64,000 nt of DNA from Maratus speciosus (GCA_963932465.1 CAWVRF010001071.1:1-64000), one strand, 5' to 3'; counted from the first letter of the stretch, positions 7,311 to 21,649 are shown. Notes: generated by a model not told the origin, from the letters alone. A program made the numbers and translations.

Positions 7311-8109
7311 TCTATCTCAAGAACTAATGCACGGAATTGAATAAAAAATATATTCAAGGAGTGCCTGATATAGATTGGTGCTGATTAGTTTTAGGTGTAA
7401 ATAGTCCAGCAGGGGGCGCTGCTATGCTGCATCTTGCAGGATTTCCGCAATAGCTCTATCTCAAGCACTACTGCAAGGATTTTTTATAAAACGTCAGATT
7501 CAGTAACTCCTTGATATGAGATGATGCTGTTTACGTTTAGGTGCAAATCGCCCAACAGATGGCGCTGCTACGCTGCATTTTACAGGATTTACACTATTTT
7601 TGCAGTAGCTCTATCTCAAAAACTAATGCAGACATTTTCATCAAACTTCGAATTCATTTAGTCCTTGATATGAAATTATGCTGACTACGTGTTGGTGCAA
7701 ATCGGCCATTAGGTGGCGCTGCTGTGCTACATTTAGGACGATTTCCTCAATAGCTCTATCTCAAGAACTAATGCACGAATTTTCATCAAACTTCAGATTC
7801 AAGTATACCTTGATTAATATTACTGCTGATTATGTGTTGGTGCAAATTGCTCAACAGGTGGCGCTGCTAAGCTGCATTTTCCATGATTTGCGCAATAGCT
7901 CTATCTCAAGAACTAATGCACGAATTTTCTCCAAATTTTATATTCAGAAGACGTTGATATAAGATGATGATGATTAGGTTCTGGTGTAAATCATCTTGTA
8001 TGTGGCGCTGCTATGCTGAATTTTGCTGGATTTTCACGATTTCAGCGACAGTCATACCGCAAGAATAATGCACGAATTTCATCTTTTTAGAATCTTTATG
8101 ATAAGCATA
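7311..8109 (+). repeat. 145-bp subrepeat array, unit 3
   Basis: Perfect CTCF-like core at 7406-7419. Confidence 0.92.
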
Positions 8110-8554
8110 GATTGCCATTTAATTTAGGCAAAGTGATAACGAATTTTGAAGTGTTGACATGTATGAGATAGAAGAAAGTATTGGGATTGGTACATCCGAC
8201 TAGTTTTCCTTTGAATAGGGCTGTAACATTACTGCAGACGTATAAAAAAGATAGTTGTTATAGTATTCAGAATGTGTTGGAAAGCGCCCTATATCTATGC
8301 TGTATGCATAATTTTTCGTTCTTGTTGTTTTTTCTTTGAATAGGGTAGTAACATTACATCAGATGGATAAACAAGTAATTAAATTTAAAAAATATAAAAA
8401 CCCGACTGAATAAAAGCCAACTATACGCGCAGATACGCGTGAAACACATAACCCTCCTTTTCAGTCGGGTAATAATAAAGTCTAATCGTTTTATAGATTC
8501 TTTTATTCGCTAGGTATCAAATCTATCTTTAAATATTACTCCAATTTCAATCGA

Positions 8555-8636
8555 GGTACCGTGGCCGAGCGGTCTGAGGCGCTGTTAAAAGAAACCTGTC
8601 TTTTCGGATGCGTGGGTTCGAATCCCACCGCTGCCA
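8555..8636 (+). tRNA. tRNA-Leu(AAG)-like gene, probable pseudogene, copy 4
   Basis: Same sequence as copy 1; AAG at 8589-8591. The upstream flank has C instead of G at marker i. Confidence 0.75.
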
Positions 8637-9913
8637 AAATGAAGGTTTTGCTAGTAATATTCATTTTTTTCCCGTAAAAGCCAATAAATTATGCAGTTTC
8701 CATTTAAAGATTTCTTTTCGAGATATGCGAAATATTTTGGCGATAATTAAAATTCATTTCAGAAGAATAATTTTATTCCGCGTTCAAAGTGGCTGAATGA
8801 GGAAATTTAATTTTTAAATTATCATTTATTAAAATATTCAGAATCATAGGTTATTTTCAAACCCATGTTACAATAACAGAAGATTCTAACGGACATTTTT
8901 AAGGTAAAAAATAATCACATGCTCTCAAATTGTGCATGCATTAGCGTAATCACGGGATGAACAGGTCCCGTGTTGCAATTCCGCGGTAAAACTTACTTAT
9001 AAAAATACAGATACGCCAGATAATTGTATAAATAAATGAGTTTTTTTTTATGTTTAATTCTAATTTCTTTTAATAATATATTAAATTTTAAAAATCAAAA
9101 AACTTGACTGCGTAAAAAGCGAAATATTTAATTATTTCTCATCAATATGAAACTATTTTTTTATATTTCTTAATTTTTTTTTATTTACTTGTATTGATGA
9201 CTTTTAAGTTGTGTTTAATTATTAGTTCCTATCTACAAACACTCTTTTGATGAGGCCTAAAGATGTCTATTATGAAGGTTAGAGTTACAGTAAATGTAGC
9301 GATTCAAAGTACACAACTTCCATTTTTTATAATATTTAAACAAAGCTTCTGGCTACAAAATAGTCAATGAAACATCGTCTTCATTTTGAAAGTCCTGTCC
9401 AAGGATATGCCACTCAATATGGTGCGTAATTTTTTTTTTTCGTCTCTACCGCCATTTGTATTTTACGGCCGCCATTTTGAATTTATAAAAACAAATCTTA
9501 TCCTATAACCATCGGAAGATTAAGACAAATCGATAGAAACCTCATTCATAAAAATCCATCCAGCCGTTGAGATGTTTCGAGGGTATAAAGAAATCCACAT
9601 ACACAGATACGCGTGAAACACATAACCCTTCTTTTGAGTCGGGTAAAAAGATAGTTGTTATAGTATATTCAGAATGTGTTGGAAAGTGCGCTATAATCTA
9701 TGCTGTATGCATAAATTTTCATTTTTTTTTTAATTTCTTCTATCTTTACTAGAAGAAAGTATTGGATTCATGAAAATTTTCGACTTCCGGTTTTTGACGG
9801 ATTTACTCGTTTTAGGGATCAGAGATTCCAAAAAACAAGTTTTTACAAAATGTCTGTCTGTGAGCCTGTTTCTCTGTCTGTCTGTCTTTACGTGACACAA
9901 ATATTGTGGGCGT

Positions 9914-10712
9914 TCTATCTCAAGAACTAATGCACGGAAATGAATAAAAAATATATTCAAGGAGTGCCTGATATAGATTGGTGCTGATTAGTTTTAGGTG
10001 TAAATAGTCCAGCAGGGGGCGCTGCTATGCTGCATCTTGCAGGATTTCCGCAATAGCTCTATCTCAAGCACTACTGCAAGGATTTTTTATAAAACGTCAG
10101 ATTCAGTAACTCCTTGATATGAGATGATGCTGTTTACGTTTAGGTGCAAATCGCCCAACAGATGGCGCTGCTACGCTGCATTTTACAGGATTTACACTAT
10201 TTTTGCAGTAGCTCTATCTCAAAAACTAATGCAGACATTTTCATCAAACTTCGAATTCATTTAGTCCTTGATATGAAATTATGCTGACTACGTGTTGGTG
10301 CAAATCGGCCATTAGGTGGCGCTGCTGTGCTACATTTAGGACGATTTCCTCAATAGCTCTATCTCAAGAACTAATGCACGAATTTTCATCAAACTTCAGA
10401 TTCAAGTATACCTTGATTAATATTACTGCTGATTATGTGTTGGTGCAAATTGCTCAACAGGTGGCGCTGCTAAGCTGCATTTTCCATGATTTGCGCAATA
10501 GCTCTATCTCAAGAACTAATGCACGAATTTTCTCCAAATTTTATATTCAGAAGACGTTGATATAAGATGATGATGATTAGGTTCTGGTGTAAATCATCTT
10601 GTATGTGGCGCTGCTATGCTGAATTTTGCTGGATTTTCACGATTTCAGCGACAGTCATACCGCAAGAATAATGCACGAATTTCATCTTTTTAGAATCTTT
10701 ATGATAAGCATA
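9914..10712 (+). repeat. 145-bp subrepeat array, unit 4
   Basis: Perfect CTCF-like core at 10009-10022. Confidence 0.92.
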
Positions 10713-11157
10713 GATTGCCATTTAATTTAGGCAAAGTGATAACGAATTTTGAAGTGTTGACATGTATGAGATAGAAGAAAGTATTGGGATTGGTACATCC
10801 GACTAGTTTTCCTTTGAATAGGGCTGTAACATTACTGCAGACGTATAAAAAAGATAGTTGTTATAGTATTCAGAATGTGTTGGAAAGCGCCCTATATCTA
10901 TGCTGTATGCATAATTTTTCGTTCTTGTTGTTTTTTCTTTGAATAGGGTAGTAACATTACATCAGATGGATAAACAAGTAATTAAATTTAAAAAATATAA
11001 AAACCCGACTGAATAAAAGCCAACTATACGCGCAGATACGCGTGAAACACATAACCCTCCTTTTCAGTCGGGTAATAATAAAGTCTAATCGTTTTATAGA
11101 TTCTTTTATTCGCTAGGTATCAAATCTATCTTTAAATATTACTCCAATTTCAATCGA

Positions 11158-11239
11158 GGTACCGTGGCCGAGCGGTCTGAGGCGCTGTTAAAAGAAACCT
11201 GTCTTTTCGGATCCGTGGGTTCGAATCCCACCGCTGCCA
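11158..11239 (+). tRNA. tRNA-Leu(AAG)-like gene, probable pseudogene, copy 5 (C variant)
   Basis: G-to-C at 11213 in the variable region just before the T stem creates GGATCC. AAG at 11192-11194. The A and B boxes are unchanged. Confidence 0.73.
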
Positions 11240-12516
11240 AAATGAAGGTTTTGCTAGTAATATTCATTTTTTTCCCGTAAAAGCCAATAAATTATGCAGT
11301 TTCCATTTAAAGATTTCTTTTCGAGATATGCGAAATATTTTGGCGATAATTAAAATTCATTTCAGAAGAATAATTTTATTCCGCGTTCAAAGTGGCTGAA
11401 TGAGGAAATTTAATTTTTAAATTATCATTTATTAAAATATTCAGAATCATAGGTTATTTTCAAACCCATGTTACAATAACAGAAGATTCTAACGGACATT
11501 TTTAAGGTAAAAAATAATCACATGCTCTCAAATTGTGCATGCATTAGCGTAATCACGGGATGAACAGGTCCCGTGTTGCAATTCCGCGGTAAAACTTACT
11601 TATAAAAATACAGATACGCCAGATAATTGTATAAATAAATGAGTTTTTTTTTATGTTTAATTCTAATTTCTTTTAATAATATATTAAATTTTAAAAATCA
11701 AAAAACTTGACTGCGTAAAAAGCGAAATATTTAATTATTTCTCATCAATATGAAACTATTTTTTTATATTTCTTAATTTTTTTTTATTTACTTGTATTGA
11801 TGACTTTTAAGTTGTGTTTAATTATTAGTTCCTATCTACAAACACTCTTTTGATGAGGCCTAAAGATGTCTATTATGAAGGTTAGAGTTACAGTAAATGT
11901 AGCGATTCAAAGTACACAACTTCCATTTTTTATAATATTTAAACAAAGCTTCTGGCTACAAAATAGTCAATGAAACATCGTCTTCATTTTGAAAGTCCTG
12001 TCCAAGGATATGCCACTCAATATGGTGCGTAATTTTTTTTTTTCGTCTCTACCGCCATTTGTATTTTACGGCCGCCATTTTGAATTTATAAAAACAAATC
12101 TTATCCTATAACCATCGGAAGATTAAGACAAATCGATAGAAACCTCATTCATAAAAATCCATCCAGCCGTTGAGATGTTTCGAGGGTATAAAGAAATCCA
12201 CATACACAGATACGCGTGAAACACATAACCCTTCTTTTGAGTCGGGTAAAAAGATAGTTGTTATAGTATATTCAGAATGTGTTGGAAAGTGCGCTATAAT
12301 CTATGCTGTATGCATAAATTTTCATTTTTTTTTTAATTTCTTCTATCTTTACTAGAAGAAAGTATTGGATTCATGAAAATTTTCGACTTCCGGTTTTTGA
12401 CGGATTTACTCGTTTTAGGGATCAGAGATTCCAAAAAACAAGTTTTTACAAAATGTCTGTCTGTGAGCCTGTTTCTCTGTCTGTCTGTCTTTACGTGACA
12501 CAAATATTGTGGGCGT

Positions 12517-13315
12517 TCTATCTCAAGAACTAATGCACGGAAATGAATAAAAAATATATTCAAGGAGTGCCTGATATAGATTGGTGCTGATTAGTTTTAG
12601 GTGTAAATAGTCCAGCAGGGGGCGCTGCTATGCTGCATCTTGCAGGATTTCCGCAATAGCTCTATCTCAAGCACTACTGCAAGGATTTTTTATAAAACGT
12701 CAGATTCAGTAACTCCTTGATATGAGATGATGCTGTTTACGTTTAGGTGCAAATCGCCCAACAGATGGCGCTGCTACGCTGCATTTTACAGGATTTACAC
12801 TATTTTTGCAGTAGCTCTATCTCAAAAACTAATGCAGACATTTTCATCAAACTTCGAATTCATTTAGTCCTTGATATGAAATTATGCTGACTACGTGTTG
12901 GTGCAAATCGGCCATTAGGTGGCGCTGCTGTGCTACATTTAGGACGATTTCCTCAATAGCTCTATCTCAAGAACTAATGCACGAATTTTCATCAAACTTC
13001 AGATTCAAGTATACCTTGATTAATATTACTGCTGATTATGTGTTGGTGCAAATTGCTCAACAGGTGGCGCTGCTAAGCTGCATTTTCCATGATTTGCGCA
13101 ATAGCTCTATCTCAAGAACTAATGCACGAATTTTCTCCAAATTTTATATTCAGAAGACGTTGATATAAGATGATGATGATTAGGTTCTGGTGTAAATCAT
13201 CTTGTATGTGGCGCTGCTATGCTGAATTTTGCTGGATTTTCACGATTTCAGCGACAGTCATACCGCAAGAATAATGCACGAATTTCATCTTTTTAGAATC
13301 TTTATGATAAGCATA
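12517..13315 (+). repeat. 145-bp subrepeat array, unit 5
   Basis: Perfect CTCF-like core at 12612-12625. Confidence 0.92.
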
Positions 13316-13760
13316 GATTGCCATTTAATTTAGGCAAAGTGATAACGAATTTTGAAGTGTTGACATGTATGAGATAGAAGAAAGTATTGGGATTGGTACA
13401 TCCGACTAGTTTTCCTTTGAATAGGGCTGTAACATTACTGCAGACGTATAAAAAAGATAGTTGTTATAGTATTCAGAATGTGTTGGAAAGCGCCCTATAT
13501 CTATGCTGTATGCATAATTTTTCGTTCTTGTTGTTTTTTCTTTGAATAGGGTAGTAACATTACATCAGATGGATAAACAAGTTATTAAATTTAAAAAATA
13601 TAAAAACCCGACTGAATAAAAGCCAACTATACGCGCAGGTACGCGTGAAACACATAACCCTCCTTTTCAGTCGGGTAATAATAAAGTCTAATCGTTTTAT
13701 AGATTGTTTTATTCGCTAGGTATCAAATCTATCTTTAAATATTACTCCAATTTCAATCGA

Positions 13761-13842
13761 GGTACCGTGGCCGAGCGGTCTGAGGCGCTGTTAAAAGAAA
13801 CCTGTCTTTTCGGATGCGTGGGTTCGAATCCCACCGCTGCCA
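13761..13842 (+). tRNA. tRNA-Leu(AAG)-like gene, probable pseudogene, copy 6
   Basis: Same sequence as copy 1; AAG at 13795-13797. Confidence 0.75.
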
Positions 13843-15119
13843 AAATGAAGGTTTTGCTAGTAATATTCATTTTTTTCCCGTAAAAGCCAATAAATTATGC
13901 AGTTTCCATTTAAAGATTTCTTTTCGAGATATGCGAAATATTTTGGCGATAATTAAAATTCATTTCAGAAGAATAATTTTATTCCGCGTTCAAAGTGGCT
14001 GAATGAGGAAATTTAATTTTTAAATTATCATTTATTAAAATATTCAGAATCATAGGTTATTTTCAAACCCATGTTACAATAACAGAAGATTCTAACGGAC
14101 ATTTTTAAGGTAAAAAATAATCACATGCTCTCAAATTGTGCATGCATTAGCGTAATCACGGGATGAACAGGTCCCGTGTTGCAATTCCGCGGTAAAACTT
14201 ACTTATAAAAATACAGATACGCCAGATAATTGTATAAATAAATGAGTTTTTTTTTATGTTTAATTCTAATTTCTTTTAATAATATATTAAATTTTAAAAA
14301 TCAAAAAACTTGACTGCGTAAAAAGCGAAATATTTAATTATTTCTCATCAATATGAAACTATTTTTTTATATTTCTTAATTTTTTTTTATTTACTTGTAT
14401 TGATGACTTTTAAGTTGTGTTTAATTATTAGTTCCTATCTACAAACACTCTTTTGATGAGGCCTAAAGATGTCTATTATGAAGGTTAGAGTTACAGTAAA
14501 TGTAGCGATTCAAAGTACACAACTTCCATTTTTTATAATATTTAAACAAAGCTTCTGGCTACAAAATAGTCAATGAAACATCGTCTTCATTTTGAAAGTC
14601 CTGTCCAAGGATATGCCACTCAATATGGTGCGTAATTTTTTTTTTTCGTCTCTACCGCCATTTGTATTTTACGGCCGCCATTTTGAATTTATAAAAACAA
14701 ATCTTATCCTATAACCATCGGAAGATTAAGACAAATCGATAGAAACCTCATTCATAAAAATCCATCCAGCCGTTGAGATGTTTCGAGGGTATAAAGAAAT
14801 CCACATACACAGATACGCGTGAAACACATAACCCTTCTTTTCAGTCGGGTAAAAAGATAGTTGTTATAGTATATTCAGAATGTGTTGGAAAGTGCGCTAT
14901 AATCTATGCTGTATGCATAAATTTTCATTTTTTTTTTAATTTCTTCTATCTTTACTAGAAGAAAGTATTGGATTCATGAAAATTTTCGACTTCCGGTTTT
15001 TGACGGATTTACTCGTTTTAGGGATCAGAGATTCCAAAAAACAAGTTTTTACAAAATGTCTGTCTGTGAGCCTGTTTCTCTGTCTGTCTGTCTTTACGTG
15101 ACACAAATATTGTGGGCGT

Positions 15120-15918
15120 TCTATCTCAAGAACTAATGCACGGAAATGAATAAAAAATATATTCAAGGAGTGCCTGATATAGATTGGTGCTGATTAGTTT
15201 TAGGTGTAAATAGTCCAGCAGGGGGCGCTGCTATGCTGCATCTTGCAGGATTTCCGCAATAGCTCTATCTCAAGCACTACTGCAAGGATTTTTTATAAAA
15301 CGTCAGATTCAGTAACTCCTTGATATGAGATGATGCTGTTTACGTTTAGGTGCAAATCGCCCAACAGATGGCGCTGCTACGCTGCATTTTACAGGATTTA
15401 CACTATTTTTGCAGTAGCTCTATCTCAAAAACTAATGCAGACATTTTCATCAAACTTCGAATTCATTTAGTCCTTGATATGAAATTATGCTGACTACGTG
15501 TTGGTGCAAATCGGCCATTAGGTGGCGCTGCTGTGCTACATTTAGGACGATTTCCTCAATAGCTCTATCTCAAGAACTAATGCACGAATTTTCATCAAAC
15601 TTCAGATTCAAGTATACCTTGATTAATATTACTGCTGATTATGTGTTGGTGCAAATTGCTCAACAGGTGGCGCTGCTAAGCTGCATTTTCCATGATTTGC
15701 GCAATAGCTCTATCTCAAGAACTAATGCACGAATTTTCTCCAAATTTTATATTCAGAAGACGTTGATATAAGATGATGATGATTAGGTTCTGGTATAAAT
15801 CATCTTGTATGTGGCGCTGCTATGCTGAATTTTGCTGGATTTTCACGATTTCAGCGACAGTCATACCGCAAGAATAATGCACGAATTTCATCTTTTTAGA
15901 ATCTTTATGATAAGCATA
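15120..15918 (+). repeat. 145-bp subrepeat array, unit 6
   Basis: Perfect CTCF-like core at 15215-15228. A at marker f (15795), as in unit 1. Confidence 0.92.
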
Positions 15919-16363
15919 GATTGCCATTTAATTTAGGCAAAGTGATAACGAATTTTGAAGTGTTGACATGTATGAGATAGAAGAAAGTATTGGGATTGGT
16001 ACATCCGACTAGTTTTCCTTTGAATAGGGCTGTAACATTACTGCAGACGTATAAAAAAGATAGTTGTTATAGTATTCAGAATGTGTTGGAAAGCGCCCTA
16101 TATCTATGCTGTATGCATAATTTTTCGTTCTTGTTGTTTTTTCTTTGAATAGGGTAGTAACATTACATCAGATGGATAAACAAGTAATTAAATTTAAAAA
16201 ATATAAAAACCCGACTGAATAAAAGCCAACTATACGCGCAGATACGCGTGAAACACATAACCCTCCTTTTCAGTCGGGTAATAATAAAGTCTAATCGTTT
16301 TATAGATTGTTTTATTCGCTAGGTATCAAATCTATCTTTAAATATTACTCCAATTTCAATCGA

Positions 16364-16445
16364 GGTACCGTGGCCGAGCGGTCTGAGGCGCTGTTAAAAG
16401 AAACCTGTCTTTTCGGATGCGTGGGTTCGAATCCCACCGCTGCCA
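16364..16445 (+). tRNA. tRNA-Leu(AAG)-like gene, probable pseudogene, copy 7
   Basis: Same sequence as copy 1; AAG at 16398-16400. Confidence 0.75.
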
Positions 16446-17721
16446 AAATGAAGGTTTTGCTAGTAATATTCATTTTTTTCCCGTAAAAGCCAATAAATTA
16501 TGCAGTTTCCATTTAAAGATTTCTTTTCGAGATATGCGAAATATTTTGGCGATAATTAAAATTCATTTCAGAAGAATAATTTTATTCCGCGTTCAAAGTG
16601 GCTGAATGAGGAAATTTAATTTTTAAATTATCATTTATTAAAATATTCAGAATCATAGGTTATTTTCAAACCCATGTTACAATAACAGAAGATTCTAACG
16701 GACATTTTTAAGGTAAAAAATAATCACATGCTCTCAAATTGTGCATGCATTAGCGTAATCACGGGATGAACAGGTCCCGTGTTGCAATTCCGCGGTAAAA
16801 CTTACTTATAAAAATACAGATACGCCAGATAATTGTATAAATAAATGAGTTTTTTTTTATGTTTAATTCTAATTTCTTTTAATAATATATTAAATTTTAA
16901 AAATCAAAAAACTTGACTGCGTAAAAAGCGAAATATTTAATTATTTCTCATCAATATGAAACTATTTTTTTATATTTCTTAATTTTTTTTTATTTACTTG
17001 TATTGATGACTTTTAAGTTGTGTTTAATTATTAGTTCCTATCTACAAACACTCTTTTGATGAGGCCTAAAGATGTCTATTATGAAGGTTAGAGTTACAGT
17101 AAATGTAGCGATTCAAAGTACACAACTTCCATTTTTTATAATATTTAAACAAAGCTTCTGGCTACAAAATAGTCAATGAAACATCGTCTTCATTTTGAAA
17201 GTCCTGTCCAAGGATATGCCACTCAATATGGTGCGTAAATTTTTTTTTCGTCTCTACCGCCATTTGTATTTTACGGCCGCCATTTTGAATTTATAAAAAC
17301 AAATCTTATCCTATAACCATCGGAAGATTAAGACAAATCGATAGAAACCTCATTCATAAAAATCCATCCAGCCGTTGAGATGTTTCGAGGGTATAAAGAA
17401 ATCCACATACACAGATACGCGTGAAACACATAACCCTTCTTTTCAGTCGGGTAAAAAGATAGTTGTTATAGTATATTCAGAATGTGTTGGAAAGTGCGCT
17501 ATAATCTATGCTGTATGCATAAATTTTCATTTTTTTTTTAATTTCTTCTATCTTTACTAGAAGAAAGTATTGGATTCATGAAAATTTTCGACTTCCGGTT
17601 TTTGACGGATTTACTCGTTTTAGGGATCAGAGATTCCAAAAAACAAGTTTTTACAAAATGTCTGTCTGTGAGCCTGTTTCTCTGTCTGTCTGTCTTTACG
17701 TGACACAAATATTGTGGGCGT

Positions 17722-18520
17722 TCTATCTCAAGAACTAATGCACGGAATTGAATAAAAAATATATTCAAGGAGTGCCTGATATAGATTGGTGCTGATTAGT
17801 TTTAGGTGTAAATAGTCCAGCAGGGGGCGCTGCTATGCTGCATCTTGCAGGATTTCCGCAATAGCTCTATCTCAAGCACTACTGCAAGGATTTTTTATAA
17901 AACGTCAGATTCAGTAACTCCTTGATATGAGATGATGCTGTTTACGTTTAGGTGCAAATCGCCCAACAGATGGCGCTGCTACGCTGCATTTTACAGGATT
18001 TACACTATTTTTGCAGTAGCTCTATCTCAAAAACTAATGCAGACATTTTCATCAAACTTCGAATTCATTTAGTCCTTGATATGAAATTATGCTGACTACG
18101 TGTTGGTGCAAATCGGCCATTAGGTGGCGCTGCTGTGCTACATTTAGGACGATTTCCTCAATAGCTCTATCTCAAGAACTAATGCACGAATTTTCATCAA
18201 ACTTCAGATTCAAGTATACCTTGATTAATATTACTGCTGATTATGTGTTGGTGCAAATTGCTCAACAGGTGGCGCTGCTAAGCTGCATTTTCCATGATTT
18301 GCGCAATAGCTCTATCTCAAGAACTAATGCACGAATTTTCTCCAAATTTTATATTCAGAAGACGTTGATATAAGATGATGATGATTAGGTTCTGGTGTAA
18401 ATCATCTTGTATGTGGCGCTGCTATGCTGAATTTTGCTGGATTTTCACGATTTCAGCGACAGTCATACCGCAAGAATAATGCACGAATTTCATCTTTTTA
18501 GAATCTTTATGATAAGCATA
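17722..18520 (+). repeat. 145-bp subrepeat array, unit 7
   Basis: Perfect CTCF-like core at 17817-17830. Confidence 0.92.
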
Positions 18521-18965
18521 GATTGCCATTTAATTTAGGCAAAGTGATAACGAATTTTGAAGTGTTGACATGTATGAGATAGAAGAAAGTATTGGGATTG
18601 GTACATCCGACTAGTTTTCCTTTGAATAGGGCTGTAACATTACTGCAGACGTATAAAAAAGATAGTTGTTATAGTATTCAGAATGTGTTGGAAAGCGCCC
18701 TATATCTATGCTGTATGCATAATTTTTCGTTCTTGTTGTTTTTTCTTTGAATAGGGTAGTAACATTACATCAGATGGATAAACAAGTAATTAAATTTAAA
18801 AAATATAAAAACCCGACTGAATAAAAGCCAACTATACGCGCAGATACGCGTGAAACACATAACCCTCCTTTTCAGTCGGGTAATAATAAAGTCTAATCGT
18901 TTTATAGATTGTTTTATTCGCTAGGTATCAAATCTATCTTTAAATATTACTCCAATTTCAATCGA

Positions 18966-19047
18966 GGTACCGTGGCCGAGCGGTCTGAGGCGCTGTTAAA
19001 AGAAACCTGTCTTTTCGGATGCGTGGGTTCGAATCCCACCGCTGCCA
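18966..19047 (+). tRNA. tRNA-Leu(AAG)-like gene, probable pseudogene, copy 8
   Basis: Same sequence as copy 1; AAG at 19000-19002. Confidence 0.75.
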
Positions 19048-20323
19048 AAATGAAGGTTTTGCTAGTAATATTCATTTTTTTCCCGTAAAAGCCAATAAAT
19101 TATGCAGTTTCCATTTAAAGATTTCTTTTCGAGATATGCGAAATATTTTGGCGATAATTAAAATTCATTTCAGAAGAATAATTTTATTCCGCGTTCAAAG
19201 TGGCTGAATGAGGAAATTTAATTTTTAAATTATCATTTATTAAAATATTCAGAATCATAGGTTATTTTCAAACCCATGTTACAATAACAGAAGATTCTAA
19301 CGGACATTTTTAAGGTAAAAAATAATCACATGCTCTCAAATTGTGCATGCATTAGCGTAATCACGGGATGAACAGGTCCCGTGTTGCAATTCCGCGGTAA
19401 AACTTACTTATAAAAATACAGATACGCCAGATAATTGTATAAATAAATGAGTTTTTTTTTATGTTTAATTCTAATTTCTTTTAATAATATATTAAATTTT
19501 AAAAATCAAAAAACTTGACTGCGTAAAAAGCGAAATATTTAATTATTTCTCATCAATATGAAACTATTTTTTTATATTTCTTAATTTTTTTTTATTTACT
19601 TGTATTGATGACTTTTAAGTTGTGTTTAATTATTAGTTCCTATCTACAAACACTCTTTTGATGAGGCCTAAAGATGTCTATTATGAAGGTTAGAGTTACA
19701 GTAAATGTAGCGATTCAAAGTACACAACTTCCATTTTTTATAATATTTAAACAAAGCTTCTGGCTACAAAATAGTCAATGAAACATCGTCTTCATTTTGA
19801 AAGTCCTGTCCAAGGATATGCCACTCAATATGGTGCGTAAATTTTTTTTTCGTCTCTACCGCCATTTGTATTTTACGGCCGCCATTTTGAATTTATAAAA
19901 ACAAATCTTATCCTATAACCATCGGAAGATTAAGACAAATCGATAGAAACCTCATTCATAAAAATCCATCCAGCCGTTGAGATGTTTCGAGGGTATAAAG
20001 AAATCCACATACACAGATACGCGTGAAACACATAACCCTTCTTTTCAGTCGGGTAAAAAGATAGTTGTTATAGTATATTCAGAATGTGTTGGAAAGTGCG
20101 CTATAATCTATGCTGTATGCATAAATTTTCATTTTTTTTTTAATTTCTTCTATCTTTACTAGAAGAAAGTATTGGATTCATGAAAATTTTCGACTTCCGG
20201 TTTTTGACGGATTTACTCGTTTTAGGGATCAGAGATTCCAAAAAACAAGTTTTTACAAAATGTCTGTCTGTGAGCCTGTTTCTCTGTCTGTCTGTCTTTA
20301 CGTGACACAAATATTGTGGGCGT

Positions 20324-21122
20324 TCTATCTCAAGAACTAATGCACGGAATTGAATAAAAAATATATTCAAGGAGTGCCTGATATAGATTGGTGCTGATTA
20401 GTTTTAGGTGTAAATAGTCCAGCAGGGGGCGCTGCTATGCTGCATCTTGCAGGATTTCCGCAATAGCTCTATCTCAAGCACTACTGCAAGGATTTTTTAT
20501 AAAACGTCAGATTCAGTAACTCCTTGATATGAGATGATGCTGTTTACGTTTAGGTGCAAATCGCCCAACAGATGGCGCTGCTACGCTGCATTTTACAGGA
20601 TTTACACTATTTTTGCAGTAGCTCTATCTCAAAAACTAATGCAGACATTTTCATCAAACTTCGAATTCATTTAGTCCTTGATATGAAATTATGCTGACTA
20701 CGTGTTGGTGCAAATCGGCCATTAGGTGGCGCTGCTGTGCTACATTTAGGACGATTTCCTCAATAGCTCTATCTCAAGAACTAATGCACGAATTTTCATC
20801 AAACTTCAGATTCAAGTATACCTTGATTAATATTACTGCTGATTATGTGTTGGTGCAAATTGCTCAACAGGTGGCGCTGCTAAGCTGCATTTTCCATGAT
20901 TTGCGCAATAGCTCTATCTCAAGAACTAATGCACGAATTTTCTCCAAATTTTATATTCAGAAGACGTTGATATAAGATGATGATGATTAGGTTCTGGTGT
21001 AAATCATCTTGTATGTGGCGCTGCTATGCTGAATTTTGCTGGATTTTCACGATTTCAGCGACAGTCATACCGCAAGAATAATGCACGAATTTCATCTTTT
21101 TAGAATCTTTATGATAAGCATA
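20324..21122 (+). repeat. 145-bp subrepeat array, unit 8
   Basis: Perfect CTCF-like core at 20419-20432. Confidence 0.92.
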
Positions 21123-21567
21123 GATTGCCATTTAATTTAGGCAAAGTGATAACGAATTTTGAAGTGTTGACATGTATGAGATAGAAGAAAGTATTGGGAT
21201 TGGTACATCCGACTAGTTTTCCTTTGAATAGGGCTGTAACATTACTGCAGACGTATAAAAAAGATAGTTGTTATAGTATTCAGAATGTGTTGGAAAGCGC
21301 CCTATATCTATGCTGTATGCATAATTTTTCGTTCTTGTTGTTTTTTCTTTGAATAGGGTAGTAACATTACATCAGATGGATAAACAAGTAATTAAATTTA
21401 AAAAATATAAAAACCCGACTGAATAAAAGCCAACTATACGCGCAGATACGCGTGAAACACATAACCCTCCTTTTCAGTCGGGTAATAATAAAGTCTAATC
21501 GTTTTATAGATTCTTTTATTCGCTAGGTATCAAATCTATCTTTAAATATTACTCCAATTTCAATCGA

Positions 21568-21649
21568 GGTACCGTGGCCGAGCGGTCTGAGGCGCTGTTA
21601 AAAGAAACCTGTCTTTTCGGATGCGTGGGTTCGAATCCCACCGCTGCCA
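21568..21649 (+). tRNA. tRNA-Leu(AAG)-like gene, probable pseudogene, copy 9
   Basis: Same sequence as copy 1; AAG at 21602-21604. Confidence 0.75.

Larger units (their letters stand above)
5953..8554 (+). repeat. Monomer unit 3
   Basis: States G 9T C A T G | A A C. Same pattern as unit 8. Confidence 0.97.
8555..11157 (+). repeat. Monomer unit 4
   Basis: States G 11T G A A G | A A C. Same pattern as unit 9. The G at marker c breaks the otherwise constant TCAGTCGGGT module end. Confidence 0.97.
1..13013 (+). repeat. Five-monomer higher-order repeat, copy 1 (13,013 bp)
   Basis: Units 1-5 carry five marker patterns, of which units 2 and 3 differ only at marker i. The pattern is repeated in order by units 6-10. 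The tRNA-like genes at 748 and 13761, and at 13761 and 26774, are both 13,013 bases apart. Rare states recur at exactly this distance: A at 2782 and 15795, the T/G states at 570/626 and 13583/13639, and the C state at 11213 and 24226. I tracked markers and did not align every base. Confidence 0.9.
11158..13760 (+). repeat. Monomer unit 5
   Basis: States C 11T G A A G | T G G. The body matches unit 10; the tail does not. Confidence 0.97.
13761..16363 (+). repeat. Monomer unit 6
   Basis: States G 11T C A A A | A A G, as unit 1, including the rare A at marker f (15795). Confidence 0.97.
16364..18965 (+). repeat. Monomer unit 7
   Basis: States G 9T C A T G | A A G, as unit 2. Confidence 0.97.
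18966..21567 (+). repeat. Monomer unit 8
   Basis: States G 9T C A T G | A A C, as unit 3. Confidence 0.97.
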
